Of a stretch of 64,000 bases of DNA, positions 1 through 8,608 are shown piece by piece (position 1 is the first letter of the stretch; the number at the start of each line of letters is the position of its first letter). The stretch lies in assembly GCA_002482545.1 (NCBI GenBank), contig DLGF01000014.1, forward strand, positions 269,268-333,267, written 5' to 3'. Both the position numbers and the translations under genes were made by a program. Source of the DNA: Sporomusaceae bacterium UBA7701 (GTDB lineage: Bacteria; Bacillota; Negativicutes; Sporomusales; UBA7701). Below the pieces are notes generated by a model. It searched no databases and had not been told where the DNA came from. It saw only the letters and a list, made by a program, of their open reading frames with translations.

Positions 1-288
1 TGTCTGAATGACCTCGGTTACCGTGTCAACGGTAAGGCCCACCTCTTTGTCGCCGGTTTCGACGATGACGATCTGCTTGGCGGCCAGATCCGTCACCAGG
101 TCCAGTCTGGCGGCGGAATCCACCACCGGAATAATCTTGCCCCTTACGTTGATGATCCCTTTGAAATAGGCCGGCGTTTCGGGCAACCGGGTAACAGGCA
201 TATAGTTGATGATTTCCCTCACCTGTTCAATCGGTATCGCGTATTCCTCGCGCCCGATCCGGAACGCCACCAGTTGCATATTGCCCAT
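1..288 (-). CDS. cheW: CheW-type chemotaxis coupling protein (C-terminal part beyond window)
   Basis: The gene runs off the left edge, so only the N-terminal 96 residues are visible. They read as a typical CheW SH3-like domain: a first strand with the motif GREEYAIPIEQVREI, then FKGIINVRGKIIPVVD, then EVGLTVDTVTEVIQ. CheW proteins couple chemoreceptors to the kinase CheA. The ATG at 288 has AAAGGAG about 12 nt upstream. It overlaps the end of the upstream CheW-like gene by 62 nt, so the two are probably co-transcribed and translationally coupled. The family call is seen directly; which receptor array it serves is unknown, and a complete che cluster with its own cheW lies about 45 kb away in this window. 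Confidence 0.9.
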   Translation of the reverse strand, partial: MGNMQLVAFRIGREEYAIPIEQVREIINYMPVTRLPETPAYFKGIINVRGKIIPVVDSAARLDLVTDLAAKQIVIVETGDKEVGLTVDTVTEVIQT

Positions 289-706
289 CCTTCTTCTCGC
301 TCCTTTCGGTTTTTTCTGCCGCCAGTTCACCGCAAACCCTTGCTTGGCGGCCGTTTTCGTCAGTGGACGAGGCCATTCGCCAAATTTCAAATTCGGTTTT
401 ATGGAATGCGCCATGCTGCCCGGCCAAACCGCAATTGTCAATTCCGATGATCTCGTCGACAATCAGCCCGATTTGCACCCCATTGGCCTGCAGCAAGACG
501 ACGCTCTTGCTATCCATCGCCGTCGGCCGGGCCGGGAATTCCACCACCGGAATGGCCTCCTGAGCCGGATTGGTACCGCCCTTTCGCGCCTCCTCGTCCT
601 GGCAAAAAAGCGCTCCCGCCTTCCCAATGATTCCCTGGATACCTCCCACAGGAACCCCGTACTCTTTGCCGCCCCAGCGAAATCTCAACAAGCTGGCCTC
701 ATCCAT
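227..706 (-). CDS. Divergent CheW-like protein
   Basis: This 159-residue protein resembles a shortened CheW domain: LLRFRWGGKEYGVPVGGIQ at the N-terminus, then EAIPVVEF and VQIGLIVDEIIGI in the middle. The usual FKGIINLRG loop is missing or replaced by a polar stretch (about residues 30-47). The last 40 residues are charged and partly encoded by sequence that also starts the next gene (62-nt overlap, different frame). The ATG at 706 has GGGGGAT 5 nt upstream. CheW-fold proteins link receptors to CheA; whether this divergent copy still does so is unclear. The region 707-991 upstream holds no gene; I see no convincing promoter in it. Confidence 0.7.
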   Translation of the reverse strand: MDEASLLRFRWGGKEYGVPVGGIQGIIGKAGALFCQDEEARKGGTNPAQEAIPVVEFPARPTAMDSKSVVLLQANGVQIGLIVDEIIGIDNCGLAGQHGAFHKTEFEIWRMASSTDENGRQARVCGELAAEKTERSEKKDGQYATGGVPDRARGIRDTD

Positions 707-991
707 GGCTATCCCCCGTTCTATGGCTGGTTGTCCGTATTGGCTGAAGATTGTTCGTTGTTTATAGCATAAGGCAAGGCCAAAAAAGCAACATCTGGCA
801 AAAGGTATATCTTCCTTATTTTTTTCAGAAGTCGCATTTTATTGGATAGAGCAAGGATTTTTGCAGTTTTTTGGCGAAATTGCAGGAAATCTGTAAAAAG
901 GTAGAGGAAAAATTCATTTCAATGCAAAATAACAGTATCTATCCGGGACTGGACGCCTTGTGAAGCTACTTATCGGGGGAGAGGTCGCACT

Positions 992-1666
992 ATGATCCAG
1001 GCAGGGCCTATCCGAATATTGGCGGTCGATGACGACGAAAGTTCTTTGGCCTCGATACGCCGTATCTTTCGGGGGCATTTTGATATTGTCACAACCAAGG
1101 ACCCTGTTCAGGCGCTGAAAGTTTTTGAACTTCAGGGCCCGTTCGCAGTGGTCATATCCGACTACCGGATGCCGGTTATGAACGGCATCGAGTTGTTCTC
1201 CCGCCTCATTGCGATCGACAGGAACGTCCAGCGGATCATGTTTACCGGTCATGCTGAACTTCAAATGGCCATTGACGCCATCAATCACGGAAAAATTACC
1301 GCGTTTCTCACCAAACCAACCCCGGCGGTATCCATCCGTTCGGTTGTCATGGATGCGGTCCGCGCCTATAACGCCCATCGCGAAAGTCTCCAGCCCATTC
1401 CCAGAAACGATGGTCCTTCTTTCGTCAAGAGCGCTCCTGCCGAATTGCCGGTTCCGCTGACGGTAAAAGAAAAGGAGGTCCTGGCACTGCTGGCCAAGGG
1501 ATGCTCCAACGACGAAATATCCTTGGAGCTCTCGATCACCGTCGGCACAGTAAAGACCCATGTCAACAACCTTTTCAGCAAGCTGGACGTAAACAGCCGT
1601 TCCAAGATTGTGGCCAGGAGCATTGAGCTGGGCCTGATAAAAACCCTGACCGTCGACAGGCTTTAG
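992..1666 (+). CDS. Response regulator, REC + LuxR-type HTH
   Basis: A NarL/FixJ-type two-component regulator of 224 residues. The receiver domain occupies residues 7-120, with the acidic patch AVDDDE, phospho-acceptor Asp57 (ISDYRMP), Thr85 (FTGH) and Lys108 (LTKP). A LuxR-type helix-turn-helix follows at about residues 152-215 (LTVKEKEVLALLAKGCSNDEI ... GTVKTHVNNLFSKL). It should bind DNA when phosphorylated. The ATG at 992 follows GGGGGAGAGG. No kinase is adjacent on the same strand; the nearest is the minus-strand kinase at 2958-5054, which has its own partner regulator, so this may be an orphan. A strong hairpin terminator follows immediately. Confidence 0.9.
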   Translation: MIQAGPIRILAVDDDESSLASIRRIFRGHFDIVTTKDPVQALKVFELQGPFAVVISDYRMPVMNGIELFSRLIAIDRNVQRIMFTGHAELQMAIDAINHGKITAFLTKPTPAVSIRSVVMDAVRAYNAHRESLQPIPRNDGPSFVKSAPAELPVPLTVKEKEVLALLAKGCSNDEISLELSITVGTVKTHVNNLFSKLDVNSRSKIVARSIELGLIKTLTVDRL

Positions 1667-1674
1667 CCCCATTT

Positions 1675-1719
1675 AAAAAGAACCGGCCCGCGTAGAGCGT
1701 ACGCGGGCCGGTTCTTTTT
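1675..1719. terminator. Perfect 20-bp stem terminator, bidirectional
   Basis: The two arms (1675-1694 and 1700-1719) are perfectly complementary around a 5-nt loop, begin with A5 and end with T5. It lies between the converging genes 992-1666 and 1751-2923 and can terminate both. Confidence 0.9.
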
Positions 1720-1750
1720 CGCCGCCAGAGAGACTAAAGGGCACCCACCC

Positions 1751-2923
1751 CTACTGAATATCCCGGATCAGCCGTTCACAAAATTCCCGGCTGACGTTAA
1801 ATACGGCAAAGGCTCGTTCGTCGGCCTTGTCCCTGATTTGAGGCTTCAGCAGCTTTAAAGAGTAATGGCTGGCGATATGAACAATGGCTACCAGTTCTCG
1901 GTCGGTAACACTGTCATGAAAAGGATTGTGGTGAAACATGGCGCTTTCAATGATGGGCTGCGGCAACCCCCACCAGTCCAGCAGATATCCTCCCACCTCC
2001 TGGTGAGAGACGCCGAGGATGCTCCGCTCCAGATCGTCCAGGGACGATTCGGGCTGTTCGGTTTGCGCGGCGACCACCTTCCGGTACAAATCCGGCATCT
2101 GATGGAGCAGCGCCACCCAGCCGATATCATGCAAGAGGCCGGCAGCCGAGGCGATGGGCGGTATGGTCCTGCCGGTTAACTGGCGGTATAGCCCGCAAGC
2201 CAGCCGGTTGGTCGAGGTAGCGTGGTTCCAGACAAAGTCCCGGTCAAAAGCTCCGCTGCCATGCCCAGGCATCATTCCGCAAAGATTGGTTGCAAGCACA
2301 ATCCCCTTCAGCGTGGCCAATCCTAAATACATGACGGCCTGATTGATCGACCCTGTTTTTATGCCGAAAAAGGCGGAATTAACCATCTGCAGCACTTTAG
2401 CCGCCAAAACCGGGTCTTGTTCGACAACGGCGGAGATTTGGTGCATGTCGGCGTCGGCGCCGATCATTTCCGTGATCTTCATGTAAATCTGCGGCGGCGA
2501 GCACAAGCCGTCCATCTTGTTGATGAGCAGCAGCAAGTTCCGGTTCCTCAGCATTTCCCTGGCGTCCAAAAGCTGCCGGATGACTTTGGTCAGCAGCTCA
2601 TTGTCCCAGGGCTTCAGCAGGTACATTTTGCTTGAGCCGTCCAGCATGGCGGCGGTAATTTCTTTCTCCTCGGCCTGACCGCTGAGGATGAGCCGGATCG
2701 TGGCGGGATATAATTCTTTGACCTTTCGTAGCAGTTGGTGGCCGTTCATATTCGGCATCCGCATATCGGAAATAATGATGTCGATGTTCCGTCGGGCCAG
2801 AATATCCAAGGCCGACTGTCCGCTTTCGGCGGTCAGCACTTCCCAGCCGCTGCCGCGCAGGGATCGCTGAAAGGTGTTGAGAATGGCCTTCTCATCATCG
2901 ACGAATAGGATGGTGTCGCTCAT
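1751..2923 (-). CDS. Response regulator with HDOD output domain
   Basis: A 390-residue protein with an N-terminal receiver domain (residues 3-120; Asp53 in ISDMRMP, later LLKPWD with the conserved Lys) and an HDOD domain (about residues 140-340). HDOD domains are HD-superfamily relatives that usually lack enzymatic activity and act in signalling; the sequence keeps an LLHDIGW motif and FHHNPF, so remnants of an HD site are visible. The ATG at 2923 has AGGAGGG 7 nt upstream and is preferred over an upstream in-frame start. It follows the sensor kinase 2958-5054 by 34 nt, so the two form a kinase/regulator pair. Family REC-HDOD is certain; the output is unknown. Confidence 0.9.
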   Translation of the reverse strand: MSDTILFVDDEKAILNTFQRSLRGSGWEVLTAESGQSALDILARRNIDIIISDMRMPNMNGHQLLRKVKELYPATIRLILSGQAEEKEITAAMLDGSSKMYLLKPWDNELLTKVIRQLLDAREMLRNRNLLLLINKMDGLCSPPQIYMKITEMIGADADMHQISAVVEQDPVLAAKVLQMVNSAFFGIKTGSINQAVMYLGLATLKGIVLATNLCGMMPGHGSGAFDRDFVWNHATSTNRLACGLYRQLTGRTIPPIASAAGLLHDIGWVALLHQMPDLYRKVVAAQTEQPESSLDDLERSILGVSHQEVGGYLLDWWGLPQPIIESAMFHHNPFHDSVTDRELVAIVHIASHYSLKLLKPQIRDKADERAFAVFNVSREFCERLIRDIQ

Positions 2924-2957
2924 GTTCTTCCCTCCTGACGCTGGTCCTTCAGCCAAC

Positions 2958-5054
2958 CTAGCCTAGGGGGCTCCGGTCATGGTCCGGAGGTTCGTGGCGG
3001 ACCGGCAATTTAAAGGTGAATTTCGTTCCTTCCCCGGGGACGCTTTCGACTGTCAGCTCCCCGTTATGGCGATTGACGATAATATCGTAGGAGATGCTCA
3101 GTCCCATTCCGGTCCCTTTGCCAACCGGCTTGGTGGTAAAGAAGGGATTGAATATATTGCTGAGATGTTCGGGCTCGATGCCGACGCCGGTGTCTTCAAT
3201 CGAACAAAATACGGCCTCGCCTGCCTGCCAGGTAGTTACCTCGATTACGCCCATCTCCACGGCATTTTTCTCCTGGATGGCGTGGGCGGCATTGACGACC
3301 AGATTGAGCAGCACCTGGTTGATCTCGCTGCCGACCGCCTCGATGGCCGGGATAGCCCCCAGATTCTTCTTGACGACGGCGTGATACTTAATCTCGTTGT
3401 GAGCCACCAGCAGGGTGCTTTCAATGCCGTCGTTCAGATCATAGCTCGCAAACACCTGCAGGTGATCAACCCGGGAGAAAAGCCGCATGCCTTTAACAAT
3501 CTTGCTCATCCGGTCCAGGCCTTCCATGGTGTCGCGGAATAACTCCGGCAGGTCGTCAAGGATGTAATCGATGTCATTTTCGATTTCAGCCTTGACGATC
3601 TTGTCAAAGCGCTTTTTCAGGGTGGCTTTGTCCAGTTCGGCGGGATTGGCGCCAAGCTGGCGGTATTGGGCGAGAACGGTGCGAAAGGCGGCAAAGTACT
3701 TCTCCAGCATTTCCACATTGCCGGAGACAAACCCCAAAGGATTATTGATTTCATGAGCCACCCCCGCCGCCAGTTGGCCGATTCCGGCTAGCTTTTCCTG
3801 CTGGACCAGGCGCTTTTGGGCGAGTTCGATGGTGCTGAGGGCCACCATAAGCTCGCTGTTGCGGCGCATCAATTCTTCCTTCGAGGACTTTAAAACCTCT
3901 TCCATCCGGTTTCGCTCCGTAATTTCGGCTTGAAGTTCCTCATTGGCGTATAGCAGCTCGGCATTCATGGCCAGATGTTCTTCATTCATCGCCGTCAGCT
4001 CCGCATTGAGGGCGAAAAGCTCCTGGGTCCGCTCCTCGATAGTTGCCTCCAGCCCGTCCCGGGCCTGTTTAAGCGCCTGTTCGGTGCGCTTCTGGCGGGA
4101 AACCGAAACCAACAGCAGCCCGATAAACAGGATTATTACCACCGTATTGGTCCCGGCCATCCAAAGATATTCCTTGATCCTTTCGTCGAGCTTTCTATAT
4201 ACTTCTGTCTCGGTGGTTCCCACCGAGACGATAAGCGGGTAATCGCGGAGCGCCCGATAGCTATATATGCGCTTAATGTCGTCAGCCGGGCTTGTCATTA
4301 CATAATGGCCGACTTCCGCCGCATTGGCTTTTGCGATCAATGCACTGTGGCTCATATCCTGACCTACCTCGGCGTTTTGATCGGCCTGCTGCGCCCGTAC
4401 GCTACCGTCCCGCCCGACGAGGGTAATGGAGGGGGTGCTTTCCGGGTCGACCTGCTTATAAAATTTCGTAAAATAGGAGGGGTCCACCGACACGATCGCC
4501 ACCCCGCCGAAAGTCCCGTCCGGCTTATTCACCCGGCGGGTCATCTGAATCAGCCATTTTCCCGAAGACTGCCGAAACACCGGTTTGCTGATAAACAGCT
4601 TCCCGCTGTCCTGTTGCGTATGGACAAGGAAATGCTCCCGGTCTTTGAGGCTGAAAGGGACAAACGGTTCCTGGCTGCTGTCCACCAAATCCCCATTTTC
4701 ATCGATGACGCTCAAGAGCGCAAACGGCTGAATCGCCAGCCTGCCTTCCTTAATGTATTGGGAAATATTGATGGACCGGCCCTCTTTTTCGTATTGGTAC
4801 TTTAAGAATAAGGCGGTTTGATCCGCGCTCCGGATCGTCCGCAGGGTATGTTCCTCGAAGGCCCTGGCCAGGCTCGAAGTTTCCTTGAAGGCGCCGTCCA
4901 GCACCTGCTGCCGTTCGTTTTGAAGGTTCAGATACATCCCGATCCAGTTGGAGGATATCAGGAATAGGCCGAACAAAACAATAACAACACTGGCATTCCG
5001 GATGATGGGCGAATCCCCGGAAAAAATAGCGCCGAGACCCGATTTCGGTTTCAA
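2958..5054 (-). CDS. Membrane sensor histidine kinase with extracytoplasmic Cache-type domain
   Basis: Residues counted from the TTG at 5054: a membrane segment at about 21-40, an extracytoplasmic region of about 260 residues with Cache-like features (SVIDENGDLVDSS, FISKPVF, GGVAIVSVDPSYF), a second membrane segment at about 302-319, a long coiled coil, then a HisKA region with His434 (AAGVAHEINNPL) and a HATPase domain with N box (NLVVNAAHAI), DTGVGI and GKGTGMGLS motifs. It autophosphorylates and should phosphorylate the REC-HDOD protein downstream. I chose the TTG at 5054 because GGGGAGGA lies 6 nt upstream; the frame is open 30 codons further (to 5144) but without a good ribosome binding site. 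The ligand is unknown. Confidence 0.9.
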   Translation of the reverse strand: MKPKSGLGAIFSGDSPIIRNASVVIVLFGLFLISSNWIGMYLNLQNERQQVLDGAFKETSSLARAFEEHTLRTIRSADQTALFLKYQYEKEGRSINISQYIKEGRLAIQPFALLSVIDENGDLVDSSQEPFVPFSLKDREHFLVHTQQDSGKLFISKPVFRQSSGKWLIQMTRRVNKPDGTFGGVAIVSVDPSYFTKFYKQVDPESTPSITLVGRDGSVRAQQADQNAEVGQDMSHSALIAKANAAEVGHYVMTSPADDIKRIYSYRALRDYPLIVSVGTTETEVYRKLDERIKEYLWMAGTNTVVIILFIGLLLVSVSRQKRTEQALKQARDGLEATIEERTQELFALNAELTAMNEEHLAMNAELLYANEELQAEITERNRMEEVLKSSKEELMRRNSELMVALSTIELAQKRLVQQEKLAGIGQLAAGVAHEINNPLGFVSGNVEMLEKYFAAFRTVLAQYRQLGANPAELDKATLKKRFDKIVKAEIENDIDYILDDLPELFRDTMEGLDRMSKIVKGMRLFSRVDHLQVFASYDLNDGIESTLLVAHNEIKYHAVVKKNLGAIPAIEAVGSEINQVLLNLVVNAAHAIQEKNAVEMGVIEVTTWQAGEAVFCSIEDTGVGIEPEHLSNIFNPFFTTKPVGKGTGMGLSISYDIIVNRHNGELTVESVPGEGTKFTFKLPVRHEPPDHDRSPLG

Positions 5055-5240
5055 TAACCTTCCTCCCCGCTGGTTAGTTCCCGCTACTGGCTTCAGGCTT
5101 GCCGGATAGGATACTGTCTCAAAAAATTCCACCATAGCGTCCAAAATCCCTGCCGACAGCGCTCCTGATAAAATTCGCGGCTTGGAAGCTTATGCCTGGC
5201 AGGCTCCCGGCGCCGGCATCCAAAACTTGCCCAGCATAGC

Positions 5241-5278
5241 GGAAACTCCCGCAGCCTTGTAGGGCTGCGGGAGTTTCC
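5241..5278 (-). terminator. 16-bp hairpin after DUF3793 gene
   Basis: Arms 5241-5256 and 5263-5278 are perfectly complementary (GGAAACTCCC...). There is no T tract on either side, so this may be a terminator or an RNA-processing hairpin. It sits between the flavodoxin/DUF3793 pair and the downstream kinase. Confidence 0.5.
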
Positions 5279-5323
5279 AAGGGCCGCAATTGATCCGGAA
5301 TCGGCCGGCAAGCCGGCTGCTCC

Positions 5324-5962
5324 CTAAGCGATGTGCAGGTCGCTCGCTTTTTCCCGGATGATTTCATAAGGGCTCATCCCTGACGACAATAAACAGGCCA
5401 CAGAAGACCGGTCGTCTTCGAACCGCTGCATCGCCGCAAGCGAAACCGCCGGATCGCCGTAGACGCACCATTCTCCGCGGCACGTCAACGGCAGGTCGGT
5501 CATCGCCATAAAGCCCAAAACGTCTTTCAGGGGGATGCCCAGCAAAAGTCCGATCTCGTGAGGGCAGCAGTCGCGGAAACGCTCCTGCAGCACAGCCAGA
5601 CAAGACTCCACGCCTTCGTTCACCGGATAGCCCTGACTGCTTAGGAACCAGCGGTGATGGTCGTCGGCAAGACACTGTTCCAGGAGATCGCTTCGGTAGA
5701 ATAATACGGTTTCCAGCGAAGGCAACCGCCGCAGGATTTTAAAGCGGAGCGCCGTAGTTTGCAAGGTCGCGCAGCCGCATTCGCGCCAAATGGATAAAAG
5801 CGCCAGATGCCTCACGTCCCTCAGCGACAAAATCGTGGATGGTTTGCTCCCGCAGAGGGTGGGCGCAAGCGCCAGACTCAACCACTCGAAAAACTGGCCG
5901 GTTTTTCTTTCCGCACTGTCGGCGTCCAGCCCAGAAACCCCTTGCAGATTATACGGATGCAT
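5324..5962 (-). CDS. DUF3793 family protein
   Basis: A soluble 212-residue protein of the DUF3793 family, recognisable by CPHEIGLLLGIPLKDVLGFM near residue 135 and the following GEWCVYGDPAVSL. These proteins occur mainly in anaerobic Firmicutes, often beside a flavodoxin, as here: the flavodoxin gene ends 33 nt upstream. The biochemical function is not known to me. Cysteines are frequent (C57, C64 region, DCCPHE, TCRGEWCVYG), which would fit a redox or metal role, but that is inference. As the second gene of the pair it should share the Fur-controlled promoter at 6500-6529. Confidence 0.8.
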   Translation of the reverse strand: MHPYNLQGVSGLDADSAERKTGQFFEWLSLALAPTLCGSKPSTILSLRDVRHLALLSIWRECGCATLQTTALRFKILRRLPSLETVLFYRSDLLEQCLADDHHRWFLSSQGYPVNEGVESCLAVLQERFRDCCPHEIGLLLGIPLKDVLGFMAMTDLPLTCRGEWCVYGDPAVSLAAMQRFEDDRSSVACLLSSGMSPYEIIREKASDLHIA

Positions 5963-5995
5963 TTTAAACGCCCCATCCCATTATGGATCGGCGAG

Positions 5996-6430
5996 TTAAA
6001 GAACCGCCGCTCCGAGTTTGCTCCCGAGGTCTACGCATTGGTCCAGGCCGGCCTGATCCGGGGTGTTGTGGATAATCAGCCCTTCGCCGACCAACTGGGC
6101 GTTCTGCGCCTTTGCCTTTTCCGCCCAGTCCCGCATCCATTGCCCGTCGCCCCAATCATAGGAACCGAACAGGGCCACCGGTTTGCCTGCCAGATCGCCT
6201 GCCAGCGATTCCACAAACGGCTCCATTTCCGTTTCCTCCAGGACCTCATTGCCCATCGCCGGGCACCCCAGGGCCAGGGCGTCGGCTTGCAGCACGTCCT
6301 CCCTGGTCGCTTTATCTACAGACAGGAGGCTGACGGAAGCGCCGCCCTGGCCGGCACCTTGAGCGACCGCCTGGGCCATCATCTGTGTATTTCCAGTACC
6401 GCTCCAGTAAATAACCGCAATTTTTTTCAT
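5996..6430 (-). CDS. Flavodoxin
   Basis: A short-chain flavodoxin of 144 residues: phosphate-binding loop for FMN at residues 10-15 (SGTGNT), the LGCPAMG and FGSYDWGDGQWM flavin-edge loops, and normal family length. Flavodoxins replace ferredoxin as low-potential one-electron carriers, typically under iron limitation. The ATG at 6430 follows AAGGAGGG by 8 nt. Upstream is a near-consensus sigma-A promoter (6500-6529) with a perfect 7-1-7 Fur box just downstream of the -10 (6474-6488), so iron repression is strongly suggested by sequence. It forms a pair with the DUF3793 gene. Confidence 0.93.
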   Translation of the reverse strand: MKKIAVIYWSGTGNTQMMAQAVAQGAGQGGASVSLLSVDKATREDVLQADALALGCPAMGNEVLEETEMEPFVESLAGDLAGKPVALFGSYDWGDGQWMRDWAEKAKAQNAQLVGEGLIIHNTPDQAGLDQCVDLGSKLGAAVL

Positions 6431-6473
6431 CTGTTAAACCCTCCTTCATATCACTCTGTTTACCCGGTTAATT

Positions 6474-6488
6474 TGATAATGATTATCA
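6474..6488 (-). promoter_or_regulatory. Fur box (7-1-7 palindrome)
   Basis: The sequence TGATAATGATTATCA is an exact match to the Bacillus-type Fur core TGATAAT-N-ATTATCA. It starts about 12 nt downstream of the -10 element of the flavodoxin promoter, around the expected transcription start, where a bound repressor would block transcription. Confidence 0.85.
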
Positions 6489-6499
6489 ATCTCATCAAA

Positions 6500-6529
6500 A
6501 TTATAAGGGAATTTGTTCCCTGTTGTCAA
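6500..6529 (-). promoter_or_regulatory. Sigma-A promoter of flavodoxin gene
   Basis: TTGACA (6524-6529) and TATAAT (6500-6505) on the minus strand, 18-nt spacer. The spacer itself contains the inverted repeat GGGAACAAATTCCC, a possible further operator. Confidence 0.8.
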
Positions 6530-6611
6530 CCCTAATATGACGGTCCTATCCGGGCCGGATTTTTGTTCCGGCCGGGCGGTAAAAAAATTTACAAAAAATG
6601 TACAATTTTGC

Positions 6612-6640
6612 TTTACATTTTCTCCGGCCCGTAGTATAGT
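6612..6640 (+). promoter_or_regulatory. Sigma-A promoter of zinc-ribbon gene
   Basis: TTTACA (6612-6617) and TATAGT (6635-6640) with a 17-nt spacer. It leaves a leader of roughly 120 nt before the ATG at 6769, in which I see no known riboswitch. Confidence 0.65.
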
Positions 6641-6768
6641 TGGTAAAGGCCCAGTAAAAACGCTAATGCGGTTAATATTTATCCTTCTCAAGCTGTCCGG
6701 TGAGGGAAGTTTCGATAAGTAATTTCCCGTTCACGGTTCTGGGTAGTAAAATTGAGGAGGATTCTTAT

Positions 6769-7059
6769 ATGACTCAGGACAAAAACCTTACCTGCCGCGA
6801 TTGTGGCGCCGATTTCGTTTTCACCGCCTCGGAACAAGACTTCTTTGCTGAAAAGGGCTTCACCAACGAGCCGGGTCGTTGCCCCGCCTGCCGGGCGGCC
6901 CGCAAGCAGCAAAGCCGCGGCAACAATAGCTACCAGCAGCGCGAAATGCATGAAGTAACCTGCTCCGGCTGCGGTGTTCAAACTCAAGTCCCGTTCCGTC
7001 CCAGCAGCGACCGTCCCGTTTACTGTAGAGACTGCTTCAGTCAGAATAAACGATACTAG
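6769..7059 (+). CDS. Small zinc-ribbon protein
   Basis: A 96-residue protein with four Cys pairs: TCRDC near residue 9, RCPAC near residue 37, TCSGC near residue 64 and YCRDC near residue 84. The pairs fit two treble-clef/zinc-ribbon units that bind Zn. Small CxxC proteins of this kind are common in Firmicutes and presumed to bind nucleic acid or ribosomes; no precise role is known to me. The ATG at 6769 follows TGAGGAGGA by 7 nt. It has its own promoter and terminator and is followed by a DEAD-box helicase on the same strand. Confidence 0.8.
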   Translation: MTQDKNLTCRDCGADFVFTASEQDFFAEKGFTNEPGRCPACRAARKQQSRGNNSYQQREMHEVTCSGCGVQTQVPFRPSSDRPVYCRDCFSQNKRY

Positions 7060-7065
7060 GACTCG

Positions 7066-7094
7066 ACTCCTCTGCTTCCGGGCAGAGGAGTTTT
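7066..7094 (+). terminator. Intrinsic terminator of zinc-ribbon gene
   Basis: 10-bp stem ACTCCTCTGC / GCAGAGGAGT with a 6-nt loop, followed by TTTT. Confidence 0.8.
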
Positions 7095-7163
7095 CAGTTT
7101 ATTCATAGGTAAAATTCTAGCGGAAATACTAAGTCCAACCAGATATACAAGGAGGTCATCCAT

Positions 7164-8594
7164 TTGGAACCATTCAAAAACATGGGCATCAGCAGCGACA
7201 TCAACAGGGCGCTGAATGAAATGGGCTTTGAAGAGCCTACACCGATACAACTTCAAGCAATCCCCACGCTGCTGGAAGGCCGGGATCTGATCGGCCAGGC
7301 CCAGACCGGCACGGGCAAAACCGCCGCGTTCGGCATCCCCCTGATCGAGAAAGTCCGGCACAGTTCCCAGGCAATACAGGGGATTGTCCTGGCCCCGACC
7401 CGCGAATTGGCGATTCAGGTCGCCGAAGAACTCAACCGAATCGCGCAGTTCACCAGCGTCCATGCGCTGCCGATCTATGGCGGCCAGGACATCCAGCGGC
7501 AAATCAGAGCGTTAAAAAGGCGTCCGCAAATCATTGTGGCGACGCCGGGGCGGCTCATGGACCACATGGACCGGCGGACCATCGGACTGCAGGATATCAA
7601 AACCGTCGTCCTGGACGAGGCCGACGAAATGCTGAACATGGGGTTCGTCGAGGATATCGAGAAGATTTTGGGCGCCACGACGGCGGCCGGCCGGCAGACG
7701 CTCCTCTTCTCGGCGACGATGCCGCGCGCCATTCAAAACCTGGCCCAGCGGTTCCTCCGCGATCCGGCCTTGATCAAAACCCAGGCCAAAGAAATCACCA
7801 TTCCGTTGGTCGAGCAACATTATATGGAGCTTCAAGACCGGCAGAAATTCGATGTGCTGTGCCGCCTGCTGGACATTCAGGACCCCGGATTGGCGATTGT
7901 CTTCGGCAGAACCAAGCGCCGGGTCGATGAACTGGCCGAGGCGCTCAAAAAGCGCGGCTACTCCGCCGAGGGAATTCACGGCGATCTGACCCAGGGCAAG
8001 AGAGACGCCGTCTTACGGCAGTTCCGGGAAAGCACCATCGACATTCTCGTGGCGACCGATGTCGCAGCCCGCGGCCTGGACGTCAGCGGCGTTACCCATG
8101 TGTATAACTTTGACATCCCCCAGGACCCGGAAAGCTATGTCCACCGGATCGGGCGCACCGGCCGGGCCGGCCAGACAGGGCTGGCGCTGACCTTTGTCAT
8201 CCCGCGGGAATTGGAGCATTTGCGGTTTATCGAACGGACCACCAACCGCAAAATTATCCGGATGCCTGTTCCGACCATGACCGACGCCCTGGAAGGCCAG
8301 CAGCGCCTGACGGTGGAAAAGCTGCTGCGGCAGATTGAAGAAGGAAATTTCGACTACTATAAAGGGCGGGCTGAGGAACTGCTGGCGGAAATCGATTCGG
8401 TGTCGCTGGTGGCCGCCGCCCTGAAAATGCTGACCAAAGAGCCGGACATTACCCCGATCAGGCTCACCGAAGAGGCGCCGCTCAGAGTCCGGAGCTATGG
8501 CGGAAACAATCGGCCCTTCGGCGGCAGCCGGCCGGCGCGGGACCGCAAACCCGTCCACCAGGGACCGGCCCGCGGCAAAACCTGGAAATATTAA
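7164..8594 (+). CDS. cshA: DEAD-box ATP-dependent RNA helicase
   Basis: A 476-residue DEAD-box helicase that unwinds RNA duplexes, in Firmicutes mainly for mRNA decay, ribosome assembly and cold adaptation. All motifs are visible in order: Q motif (FEEPTPIQ), motif I AQTGTGKT, Ia PTRELAIQ, Ib TPGR, II DEAD, III SAT, IV IVFGRTK, V ATDVAARGLD, VI HRIGRTGRAG. The C-terminal 100 residues end in a basic Gly/Arg-rich tail (GGNNRPFGGSRPARDRK), suitable for RNA binding. The start is TTG at 7164, 8 nt after a perfect AAGGAGGT. The CshA/DeaD assignment is by overall similarity and length. Confidence 0.9.
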   Translation: MEPFKNMGISSDINRALNEMGFEEPTPIQLQAIPTLLEGRDLIGQAQTGTGKTAAFGIPLIEKVRHSSQAIQGIVLAPTRELAIQVAEELNRIAQFTSVHALPIYGGQDIQRQIRALKRRPQIIVATPGRLMDHMDRRTIGLQDIKTVVLDEADEMLNMGFVEDIEKILGATTAAGRQTLLFSATMPRAIQNLAQRFLRDPALIKTQAKEITIPLVEQHYMELQDRQKFDVLCRLLDIQDPGLAIVFGRTKRRVDELAEALKKRGYSAEGIHGDLTQGKRDAVLRQFRESTIDILVATDVAARGLDVSGVTHVYNFDIPQDPESYVHRIGRTGRAGQTGLALTFVIPRELEHLRFIERTTNRKIIRMPVPTMTDALEGQQRLTVEKLLRQIEEGNFDYYKGRAEELLAEIDSVSLVAAALKMLTKEPDITPIRLTEEAPLRVRSYGGNNRPFGGSRPARDRKPVHQGPARGKTWKY

Positions 8595-8608
8595 TTCCTG
8601 CCAATGGC

